From contig DATNQN010000010.1 in assembly GCA_036703985.1 (NCBI GenBank), positions 100,799 through 164,798 on the forward strand: 64,000 nucleotides of DNA. Reading direction: 5' to 3'. Origin of the DNA: Leptolyngbyaceae cyanobacterium (GTDB lineage Bacteria > Cyanobacteriota > Cyanobacteriia > Cyanobacteriales > Aerosakkonemataceae). This document shows, one piece after another, positions 47,348 through 55,263 of this stretch; the stretch's first letter is position 1, and each line of letters opens with the position of its first letter. The notes under the pieces were generated by a model. It did no database searches. It was given only the letters and a program-made list of their open reading frames with translations, and was not told where the DNA came from. The position numbers were made by a program, and so were the translations under genes.

Positions 47348-48955
47348 TTATCCTGTCTGATGCGAGTGGGTTTTGCTTTTACGTTTTCTTGTACGCCTTA
47401 CGCTGCTTGGGGTTGAGGCTGTTTCCGGAGTAACTTTGATTTGACACCTACCCTCACTCGCGGATTTACCTATTTGCTTAATCACTTGTGCGGCTGCCAC
47501 GTCTCTCGGTGCAGTGTATCCACACACTTCGCATTTATGCACTCTGTCGCACAACTTCTTAGGTTTGATACCTCCGCAATTCGGACAAGTCTGAGTCGTG
47601 TAATGTGCTGGAACCCTAGTGGTCACCTTGCCCGAAATCTCTGCCTTCTGCTCGATCATCGACCATAATTGGCCTGTAGCGTTGTCTCTCATCGACTTAA
47701 TCATTCCTGATTTGCGTTTCCGTCCGTTCTGTTTATAAACTTTGACAGTCTCCCCATGTTGATTAACAGTTTCGCCCGCCTCAACAGATTTATTTTGCTT
47801 ACCAAGATTGGCGGTTTGAAAATCCTCCAAGTACAACTCGTCATAGCAATTAACCAGTTTTGTACTGTGGAAATGGTTAAACGCTCTACGTTGTCTGGCT
47901 ATCTTCTCATGTAGTTTAGCGATGCGTTTAGCCGTCTTTCGGTAGTTTTTTCGTTGCCAATCCTGGTTGGGTTTACGAACGGTGATTTCATTCCCGAACA
48001 CCTTCATCTTTATCGGGTAGCTGTTAGCTTGAAACTGCCTTGATTGCTTTTTCTGGAGCGAGCGTAGTTTCTCTAATTGCTTCCTTAAAAATTTCGGTGG
48101 TTCGACTTGATGCCCTATATCATCAGAGTAAACATAAGCATTACCTGGGTCTAAGCCTGCTGATTTTCCTGTGAGCTTTGGCTTACGCTTGTTATCAATT
48201 TCACCAGTTAGTTGGAGATAGTAAGCTGATGCCTTTCTACAAATCTTCAAAGGGCAGAAAGGCATACCTTGAGGCCAACGCTTAGACAGTCCTTTCACCT
48301 TAACCCAGCCAATTTTAGGGATGTTGATGAAATCCCCTTCGATGCTAATTTCTTTCGAGTTGTTATTAATCAAGGTATCCCAAGTATCACGGGATTTTTT
48401 GAATTTAGGAAATTTGCGTTTACCCGATAAAAAAGCCTTGTAAGCATTGGCCAATGTCTCGATAGTTCCAGCGATAAATTTGCTGGGGCAATCGGTGTAT
48501 TTAATAGCGCAATTGCCATAGACAATCACCCTATCTTTGTGCAGTTTATGTGCAAATAGGTTAAGCAATCCAAAGTAGTCAATCTTAGTCAGTCCTGGCT
48601 GGTCTGGTGCTATTCGTACTTGACGAATAAACCCTTTACTCACATCCCCTTTCTTAGTTTTAGAAATTAGTTCGACTAACGGTTCTTTAACCTTCCATTC
48701 TTCCGGTGCTAACTGAACCCGCTTTCTAGTCTCTGGGTGAATACGCCAGACTGTTTCAGGTACGATCGGATTATATTGCTTAGTCTCTTTGTTCCAAGGA
48801 TTCCAGAGATTAAATTCCTCAATTAGCCCTAGACCCCTATTCCATACCCACTTCTGAATCAGCAGCCAGTTATCAATCCGTTGTTGTTGCTGAGGCGTTA
48901 GATACAGCTTAAATTCAAGGGTTTTACAAGGTTTTTTATCTTTACCTTCTGACAT
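47348..48955 (-). CDS. TnpB-like RuvC nuclease, candidate type V-U CRISPR effector
   Basis: 535 residues from ATG 48955; the longer frame to 49042 lacks a ribosome site. The RuvC triad is intact: D269 in GLDPG, E377 in LYLEDFQ, D485 in PRDVAAA. The zinc ribbon has C457, C460, C475 and C478. The N-terminal half has a WED/REC-like layout and FPKFKKSRDTWDT, as in TnpB. It is longer than the usual TnpB of about 400 residues, has no TnpA beside it, and directly precedes the CRISPR leader on the same strand. This gene order, plus the anti-repeat RNA upstream, points to a type V-U system. V-U2 (c2c8), described from cyanobacteria, is my best subtype guess but is unproven. Confidence 0.85.
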   Translation of the reverse strand: MSEGKDKKPCKTLEFKLYLTPQQQQRIDNWLLIQKWVWNRGLGLIEEFNLWNPWNKETKQYNPIVPETVWRIHPETRKRVQLAPEEWKVKEPLVELISKTKKGDVSKGFIRQVRIAPDQPGLTKIDYFGLLNLFAHKLHKDRVIVYGNCAIKYTDCPSKFIAGTIETLANAYKAFLSGKRKFPKFKKSRDTWDTLINNNSKEISIEGDFINIPKIGWVKVKGLSKRWPQGMPFCPLKICRKASAYYLQLTGEIDNKRKPKLTGKSAGLDPGNAYVYSDDIGHQVEPPKFLRKQLEKLRSLQKKQSRQFQANSYPIKMKVFGNEITVRKPNQDWQRKNYRKTAKRIAKLHEKIARQRRAFNHFHSTKLVNCYDELYLEDFQTANLGKQNKSVEAGETVNQHGETVKVYKQNGRKRKSGMIKSMRDNATGQLWSMIEQKAEISGKVTTRVPAHYTTQTCPNCGGIKPKKLCDRVHKCEVCGYTAPRDVAAAQVIKQIGKSASEGRCQIKVTPETASTPSSVRRTRKRKSKTHSHQTG

Positions 48956-49035
48956 TATTATCAACTTCCATACAATAGAATTATTACTGTTTGGCATTAG
49001 AAAAACATATTTTGTTGAGCCTAAGCCCACATATC

Positions 49036-49066
49036 TTGACATTATAAGCTAGTACAAGGATACTAT
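49036..49066. promoter_or_regulatory. Overlapping divergent promoters for effector and candidate tracrRNA
   Basis: Plus strand: TTGACA (49036-49041) and TACTAT (49061-49066), spacing 19, pointing to the RNA. Minus strand: a perfect TATAAT (49046-49041), pointing to the effector gene. The two overlap, so expression of nuclease and RNA may be linked. Confidence 0.5.
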
Positions 49067-49072
49067 GTATAT

Positions 49073-49237
49073 GACCTTGCTTTGGCAGGGAAACCGCAAC
49101 AAGTTTGTGGGTTAGGACTCTGGAGGTGAAACAGGTAGGAAGTAGCCGTTGAAGGAGTAAGGCGCAAGCCACCCCTATCGGAAAGATAGGCAATCCTATT
49201 TGGTAGGTAAAAAAGGGGGTTTTATAGCCCCCTTTTT
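49073..49237 (+). ncRNA. Candidate tracrRNA of the type V-U locus
   Basis: A non-coding, structured stretch between a plausible promoter and a strong terminator. Hairpins GGC-GCAA-GCC (49161-49170) and CCTATC-GGAAA-GATAGG (49174-49190) precede CAATCCTATTTGGTAGGTA (49191-49209). The last segment can pair with repeat nucleotides 17-33 without a gap on the crRNA side: seven pairs (one G-U), a two-base bulge, then ten pairs. Having the anti-repeat near the 3' end matches Cas12k and Cas12f tracrRNAs. The 5' end at 49073 is an estimate from the -10 box. Confidence 0.6.
49209..49237 (+). terminator. Intrinsic terminator of the candidate tracrRNA
   Basis: AAAAAAGGGGG (49209-49219) pairs with CCCCCTTTTT (49228-49237). 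It directly follows the anti-repeat. Confidence 0.88.
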
Positions 49238-49462
49238 AGAATTTGGATTGAAGGTAAGGTGACTTGCTTTATTTTGGGCTTAATAAATGCTTGTAAGCTT
49301 TACAACAAAAGAATTGCAGCTTACTCGAAACACTACCTGCTTTGAAGTCGGGAGGTCAATTTAGGCTCTTGACTATCCGAAGTTGAAAACCATCAGCCTG
49401 TCACTCTGGCAACATTAAGGGTAAAGTTACAGACAAATAAAGTGTTATTCGACACAAATATA

Positions 49463-49535
49463 TGGAGCTAAGCGGACTCGAACCGCTGACATCTTCAATG
49501 CCATTGAAGCACTCTACCAACTGAGCTATAGCCCC
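49463..49535 (-). tRNA. tRNA-Ala (anticodon GGC)
   Basis: On the minus strand the acceptor stem is GGGGCTA/TAGCTCC, the D arm AGCTC...GAGTG, the anticodon stem CTTCA/TGAAG with loop ATGGCAT (anticodon GGC, Ala), and the T arm GCGGTTCGAGTCCGC. CCA is not encoded. It lies 225 bases beyond the type V-U locus, but no att repeat or integrase was seen. Confidence 0.95.
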
Positions 49536-49605
49536 ATTTGATGCTTTTCTATAATCGCTTATTTTATGGCGTCTTGTCAATCTCTATGGCAAAAAAAAAT
49601 TTTCT

Positions 49606-49818
49606 TTAATAAAACAAACCAGGGCGTTGAGCCATTTGAGCTAAGTAGCCCATGTAGCTGTTCATCAGGAAATATACCACTAACATGGCGGCGGCTGACA
49701 GGGCCACTAAAGTACCTGCCAGCATTAGGGAAAACTCTTGGCGATCGAACGCCTCTTGCATCAGGTGCAGCGACCAAGCTACTAAAGCTACATCAAAAAT
49801 TAGAATAGCAATCAACAT
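49606..49818 (-). CDS. Small two-helix membrane protein
   Basis: 70 residues: MLIAILIFDVALVAWSLHLM and LMLAGTLVALSAAAMLVVYFLM are two membrane helices joined by a short acidic loop. The composition is clean and such proteins are common in cyanobacteria. No known function. Confidence 0.7.
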   Translation of the reverse strand: MLIAILIFDVALVAWSLHLMQEAFDRQEFSLMLAGTLVALSAAAMLVVYFLMNSYMGYLAQMAQRPGLFY

Positions 49819-49926
49819 ATCTTTAAAAAACGTAACAGTTTCTACTATTCTAATATACGCAACTTATCGACTTGGTTGTAAATTGCCAGCCCCGAATCTA
49901 CTTGCAGAAAGAGTTTACAGAGATTC

Positions 49927-50694
49927 CTACGATCTTACTGGTACTTGATGAGACATTAAGTAAGTTTTAATTTCATTAACAGAAAGTTGTCCGTAATGCA
50001 ACAGAGATGCGAGCAAAGCGGCTTCTGCCTTGCCATCTGTCACAGCTTCGTAAATATGTTGGCAGTTACCAGCACCACCAGAAGCAATGACGGGAATTTC
50101 GACGCTTTCGGCAATCATGCGGGTTAATTCAAGGTCATAACCAGCTTGAGTGCCGTCGGCGTCCATACTCGTGACTAGAAGCTCTCCCGCACCTCTTTGC
50201 GTGACTTCTTTTGCCCAGGCGATCGCATCTATGCCCGTATTTTCCCTTCCGCCCCGCACGTAAACATCCCAACCAGGATTTTCAGTATCTTTGCGGCGTC
50301 TAGCATCAATTGCGACTACGATACACTGATTACCAAAGCGATCGCTAGCCCGATTAATAAAGTCCGGATCGCGCACAGCCGCCGAATTAATACTCACCTT
50401 ATCGGCACCCGCCCTTAATAATTGTTTAATCATTTCTAAGGATTGAATGCCGCCGCCAACTGTCAAAGGGATGAATACTTGTTCGGCAGTGCGATAAACC
50501 ACATCTATAATAATGTCTCGGTCTTCGTGGGTAGCAGTAATATCCAGAAACACCAATTCATCGGCACCCGCATCATTGTAAACTTGAGCCAATTCCACCG
50601 GATCGCCAGCATCCTTGAGATCGACAAAATTAATTCCTTTCACTACTCGCCCTGCTTTGACATCCAAGCAAGGTAAGATTCGTTTCGCTAGCAT
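49927..50694 (-). CDS. hisF: Imidazole glycerol phosphate synthase subunit HisF
   Basis: 255 residues. [32 protein letters not shown] is the N-terminal half-barrel with catalytic D11, and [19 protein letters not shown] carries the second catalytic Asp (D130 in the family). It forms the cyclase partner of HisH. VGGGIQ and ASGGAGN are the two phosphate-binding loops. It is a single gene, not part of a his operon, as is usual in cyanobacteria. Confidence 0.97.
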   Translation of the reverse strand: MLAKRILPCLDVKAGRVVKGINFVDLKDAGDPVELAQVYNDAGADELVFLDITATHEDRDIIIDVVYRTAEQVFIPLTVGGGIQSLEMIKQLLRAGADKVSINSAAVRDPDFINRASDRFGNQCIVVAIDARRRKDTENPGWDVYVRGGRENTGIDAIAWAKEVTQRGAGELLVTSMDADGTQAGYDLELTRMIAESVEIPVIASGGAGNCQHIYEAVTDGKAEAALLASLLHYGQLSVNEIKTYLMSHQVPVRS

Positions 50695-51007
50695 AGCAGT
50701 GTCTTTTTTTCTTTAATTGATGATACTTAGAGCCTATCGGAAAACTTACTGCATACCAAGTTGAAAAATATTTGCGATCCCAATTCTCATTAAAAATAGG
50801 GTGGCATTGCCGAGCCAAATCGCTGTAACCCTTTCCCAGAGCTAGTCCTTGGCAATAACTCACCCTACAAATTATTTGTTACCAATTCACTTAAGTCGTG
50901 CCACCGACCACTTTACTTAAGCATTGTCACGTTTATTATTCACTGCCGGAAGCCGGGGAAAAGATTTGTGACAGGAAAGCCAGTGAATTGGTAATTAATG
51001 GAGTAGT
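50695..51007. other. Intergenic region between hisF and ftsH
   Basis: No supported gene. The segment 50805-50870 resembles interspersed repeat sequence (AGGGTGGCATTGCC...CTCACCCTAC). Likely holds the hisF promoter and the ftsH 3' untranslated end. Confidence 0.35.
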
Positions 51008-52912
51008 TCACTTACTGAGTACCGACCAATTGCTTTCTTCCGATTCCGGTAACTTAGTATATTCAGCAACGATTTTACGTAATTGATCGCCATCGATAGT
51101 TTCTTGCTCGATCAGCAGATCGACTAAGCGATCGACTAAAGTGCGATTTTCCTGAATAATTCTTTGTGCTTCCTCATAACAACGATCGACGATCCCCCGG
51201 ACTTGGGCATCAATCCCGGCAGCAATTTGTTCGGAATATTCAGAACGAGTGCCTAAATCTCGCCCTAAAAATACTTCACTGCCCTCATTTTCAAAAGATA
51301 ATAACCCTAACTCGGACATCCCGAAGCGGGTTACCATTTGTCTTGCCCTAGCAGTAACTTTTTCCAGATCGTTACCCGCACCGGTAGTAACTTCCGCGTC
51401 CCCAAAAATAACCTTTTCGGCAGCGCGTCCGCCCAAAGCACTAGTGATCGTAGCTAACAATTGAGTTCTGGAAACTAATCCTTGTTCTTCCGAAGGAGTA
51501 TACCAAGTAATCCCCTTCGCTTGACCGCGAGGAATCAGAGTCACTTTATCCACCGGATCGTGATTTTTTACCAAAGTACCGATTACGGCATGACCGATTT
51601 CGTGATAAGCAATCAAACGCTTATTCTTACTATCAACTAAAGGCGTTCCTTCCATTCCAGCCACTACTCGATCGACCGCATCGTTAATTTCCAGCATAGT
51701 AATGGCATCTTTGCGACGACGGGCGGTGAGAATCGCCGCTTCGTTGAGTAAATTAGCTAAATCCGCACCAGTAAAACCGGGGGTACGGCGGGCAATTCCT
51801 TCTAAAGAAACCTCCGCAGAAATTTTCTTATTCCGGGCGTGAACTTGCAAAATTTCCAAACGCCCTTTCATATCCGGATAATCGACGATCACTTGGCGAT
51901 CGAATCTGCCCGGACGCAATAAAGCAGAATCTAGCACGTCCGGACGGTTAGTAGCCGCAATCACGATAATACCGCTATTACCTTCAAAACCATCCATTTC
52001 AGTTAGTAACTGGTTGAGAGTTTGTTCCCTCTCGTCGTTACCACCGCCAATTCCCGTACCCCGCTGACGCCCTACCGCATCGATTTCATCGATAAAAATC
52101 AAACAAGGAGCATTTTCTTTGGCTTTTCTAAATAAATCTCGCACTCGCGACGCACCGACACCCACAAACATTTCCACGAATTCACTACCGGAAATGCTGA
52201 AGAAAGGTACTCCCGCTTCCCCAGAAATTGCTTTTGCAAGGAGAGTTTTCCCCGTTCCCGGTGGGCCAATGAGCAACACTCCTTTGGGAATGCGGGCACC
52301 CACCGCACTGAAGCGTTCCGGTTGTTTGAGGAAAGTCACTACTTCTTGCAGTTCTTCTTTTGCTTCTTCGATCCCCGCTACATCCTCGAACTTGAAGCCA
52401 GTTTTTGCTTCCATCTGAAAACGGGCGCGGGATTTACCAAAGTTCATTGCTTGGTTGGAAGCATTGGCAGAACGCCGCAAAATCATTAATAATCCCGAAA
52501 TTAACAGGATAATCAACAATAAATTGACTACAAAGCCCATCGCTGCTGCGTGATCCGCCGTCGGTTGCACGGCAACTTCCACGTTTTTCGCACGCAGTCT
52601 TTCAATTAACTCCGGATTTTGGGCAAATAGATTGACCGTCACCTGAGAACTAGCTTGATTTTTGGGTTTTAAGGTGACTTTGGCAGCTTGTTGGGTGGGA
52701 TCGAGTTCTACTTTGGTGACTTCACCAGCATCTATTTTTTTCAATAGATCGCTATAAGTTAAGGATTGCTGCCCATTTGAAGTAGCAAGGACTGGCGAAC
52801 CTGCTAGCATGGTACCCTGGAATATCAACCAACTAGCCGTCATTGCACAAGTTCTAGCTAAACTTTTCTTTGATGTCCGTTCGTTCCATTTCACGATCCA
52901 GGAATTTTTCAT
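51008..52912 (-). CDS. ftsH: ATP-dependent zinc metalloprotease FtsH
   Basis: 634 residues. A hydrophobic N-terminal segment (about 20-45) and a second membrane helix (about 126-146) enclose a periplasmic/lumenal domain. The AAA module has Walker A GPPGTGKT (216-223), Walker B IFIDEID and the SRH region [19 protein letters not shown]. The protease zinc site is HEIGH near residue 437. It belongs to the cyanobacterial thylakoid/plasma-membrane FtsH family that degrades damaged membrane proteins such as D1. The paralogue number cannot be told from the sequence alone. Confidence 0.97.
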   Translation of the reverse strand: MKNSWIVKWNERTSKKSLARTCAMTASWLIFQGTMLAGSPVLATSNGQQSLTYSDLLKKIDAGEVTKVELDPTQQAAKVTLKPKNQASSQVTVNLFAQNPELIERLRAKNVEVAVQPTADHAAAMGFVVNLLLIILLISGLLMILRRSANASNQAMNFGKSRARFQMEAKTGFKFEDVAGIEEAKEELQEVVTFLKQPERFSAVGARIPKGVLLIGPPGTGKTLLAKAISGEAGVPFFSISGSEFVEMFVGVGASRVRDLFRKAKENAPCLIFIDEIDAVGRQRGTGIGGGNDEREQTLNQLLTEMDGFEGNSGIIVIAATNRPDVLDSALLRPGRFDRQVIVDYPDMKGRLEILQVHARNKKISAEVSLEGIARRTPGFTGADLANLLNEAAILTARRRKDAITMLEINDAVDRVVAGMEGTPLVDSKNKRLIAYHEIGHAVIGTLVKNHDPVDKVTLIPRGQAKGITWYTPSEEQGLVSRTQLLATITSALGGRAAEKVIFGDAEVTTGAGNDLEKVTARARQMVTRFGMSELGLLSFENEGSEVFLGRDLGTRSEYSEQIAAGIDAQVRGIVDRCYEEAQRIIQENRTLVDRLVDLLIEQETIDGDQLRKIVAEYTKLPESEESNWSVLSK

Positions 52913-53440
52913 AATGCGATCGCCCTTCTCCTGCTGCTAATACCCACGTTGCCGTTAGGAATTGAGAAATATAAATTTGCTGCTAAATCAAGTGTAGCTA
53001 AGGATAGCTAATGTCAGAGGATGGGGCATCGGGTATCCCTCGAAGCTTGGTTTTTTCCGGTAACGGAGGCGATCCAATTTGCCAACCCATTGGCAACGAA
53101 TCGAAGAAATGCGATCGCCTGAAACCATTCAACCATCAGGGTTTGAGGGTATAGTAAAAGTGACGGTGCTTAAGTGAAGCGCTAGGGTAGTTTGCGACTG
53201 AGGGTAGGTGTGGAAATTGAACGGGAAAATTTTTCGATTGAAACTCAACCACCGTCTGGGTTTGAGGAAATCGCTCGCAATTTTAGGGGTCGCGATCTCT
53301 CAAACCCTTGGCCAGTAATGCTTTGAGCATAGTGAAAAGCAGAAATTCTTGACAAGGCAATGGCTGGAATGATACTTTTTAGCTGTCGGTCGAAAATGAA
53401 CCTTAAAAACTTAATATACAAAGGGTTTCAGCGTTCGGCT
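52913..53440 (+). promoter_or_regulatory. Intergenic region with leader and promoter of CRISPR array 2
   Basis: No gene is seen. TTGACA (53349-53354) and GATACT (53371-53376), spaced 16, form a promoter pointing into array 2, with a start near 53383. The last 100 bases are the leader. AGGGTTTCAGCGTT (53422-53435) lies 5 bases before the first repeat and also occurs in the leader of array 1. Confidence 0.6.
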
Positions 53441-54814
53441 GTTGCAACTAACAATAATCCCTATTAGGGATTGAAACCACAGCACTCACCCGCGATCGGG
53501 CTACCTTGATTTTAACGTTGCAACTAACAATAATCCCTATTAGGGATTGAAACTTGATAACGATTTGATCGGCGAACTTAATACAGCAAGTTGCAACTAA
53601 CAATAATCCCTATTAGGGATTGAAACGTTTGTAGTTCCCCTTCCCATCTTTGTCAGCTTGCCACGTTGCAACTAACAATAATCCCTATTAGGGATTGAAA
53701 CGCCATTTGAGGATAAAGTAACCAGCTTCCAGGCGAACAAGTTGCAACTAACAATAATCCCTATTAGGGATTGAAACATCGGTTGACCTACAACGAATTT
53801 AAAAAGCGGATAGGTTGCAACTAACAATAATCCCTATTAGGGATTGAAACAGAAAAGCATCTTTAATAGATTGAGGGAATCGAGCAAGTTGCAACTAACA
53901 ATAATCCCTATTAGGGATTGAAACAATTCTTGAATATATTCTTGAAGCTTTGAGATTTTTGAATAAGTTGCAACTAACAATAATCCCTATTAGGGATTGA
54001 AACAAGAAATCTTTCAGAAAATCTCGCAAATATTTGCGTTGCAACTAACAATAATCCCTATTAGGGATTGAAACTTCATGGTGGAGAGACTTCCTTGGCT
54101 GTTGGCTCTGTTGCAACTAACAATAATCCCTATTAGGGATTGAAACGCTCACTATAGCCCTGGATCGGAAGGGATGTATAGTTGCAACTAACAATAATCC
54201 CTATTAGGGATTGAAACCTAAACTAGCAAGAAGCAGCAACTTTCCTGAGCAACGTTGCAACTAACAATAATCCCTATTAGGGATTGAAACGTGGGTTTTC
54301 GTAAAGTTTCTGAGTTCCTTGTAACAAGTTGCAACTAACAATAATCCCTATTAGGGATTGAAACGGTGGAGCGATCGACGCGAGATACCGATTTGAGATG
54401 CGTTGCAACTAACAATAATCCCTATTAGGGATTGAAACGGAATAATAATTGGACTGCTGACTGTGACTGGGTTATGTTGCAACTAACAATAATCCCTATT
54501 AGGGATTGAAACCCCATAACCACTTTGATCGTTTAGCGTTCCAAGTAGGTTGCAACTAACAATAATCCCTATTAGGGATTGAAACAAAAATTGACGCTGT
54601 TGCACCTACTACTTCCGTTACTCAAGTTGCAACTAACAATAATCCCTATTAGGGATTGAAACAAACTGAAACGAACTGACACCAATGACTGAGACGTTGC
54701 AACTAAGTTGCAACTAACAATAATCCCTATTAGGGATTGAAACTTTCTGCTTTCTTTTCAGCTTCTTTTCTATTAAGGTTGCAACTAACAATAATCCCTA
54801 TCAGCGATTAAAAC
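53441..54814 (+). CRISPR. CRISPR array 2, 19 repeats of 37 nt
   Basis: The repeat starts GTTGCAACTAACAATAATCCC and ends TATTAGGGATTGAAAC. The last copy (54778-54814) has changes TCAGCGATTAAAAC, so the trailer is on the right and transcription is on the plus strand. There are eighteen spacers of about 36-44 bases. This repeat type is common in cyanobacteria, with I-D or III-B systems. No cas genes are in the window, so it depends on genes elsewhere. The spacer before repeat 18 ends with an extra 11-base copy of the repeat start (54696-54706). Confidence 0.98.
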
Positions 54815-55263
54815 AAGGATTCAGCTAAAGCCTTTGTACTGGGTGGAATAGCTGAGATGTGGGCCTTGACATCCGGGTTAGCTAAAATTGTTCGTAAAGC
54901 AACTGTCCGGAGACAGCTTCCCGACTGGCGTTGTACGTTTAATTTCTGATTGGGTGGCCCTTGGGTCAAACTAGTCGGTACTTGTTGCGCTTGGCTAAAA
55001 CTGGGCGTAATTACTAAATATGCGGATAACGTGCCTAAAATAGTGGGTAATCATATCGATCGCAGACAAGGAAATTTAGTAACAAGTCGTGATAGAGTCT
55101 CGGTTTTAAAATTCATACTATTCGCCTGCAAGTAAGTAAAAAGCCAATGGCATAAGCCCTCTTATAGATTGACTTAACCTGTAGGCGAACGCACTCATAC
55201 AACTGGATAACCCAATCGGGTGAAAAATTACTCGATCGAAAATAAAAAATACCGCAAGTAAAA
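54815..55263. other. Intergenic region downstream of array 2
   Basis: About 45 open codons after 54815 (AKAFVLGGIAEMWALTSGLAKIV...) have no start at the right place and no family I recognise. This could be a decayed gene end. The frame at 54950 looks like noise. The rest holds the kinase promoter region. Confidence 0.35.

Noticed and set aside
47441..47668. Plus-strand 75-residue frame opposite the zinc-ribbon part of the TnpB-like gene
   Set aside because: It is an antisense shadow. Cys/His-rich look comes from the complement of the zinc ribbon.
45045..49535. A Cas12k CAST transposon next to tRNA-Ala
   Set aside because: Nearby tRNA and Cas12k-like repeat end suggested it, but there are no TnsB, TnsC or TniQ genes, the protein is shorter than Cas12k, and the RuvC residues are intact.
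49463..49535. tRNA-associated integration site
   Set aside because: No duplicated tRNA 3' end and no integrase gene were found on either side.
54815..54960. Possible gene remnant after CRISPR array 2
   Set aside because: About 45 open codons without start codon, ribosome site or family resemblance; chance is likely enough.
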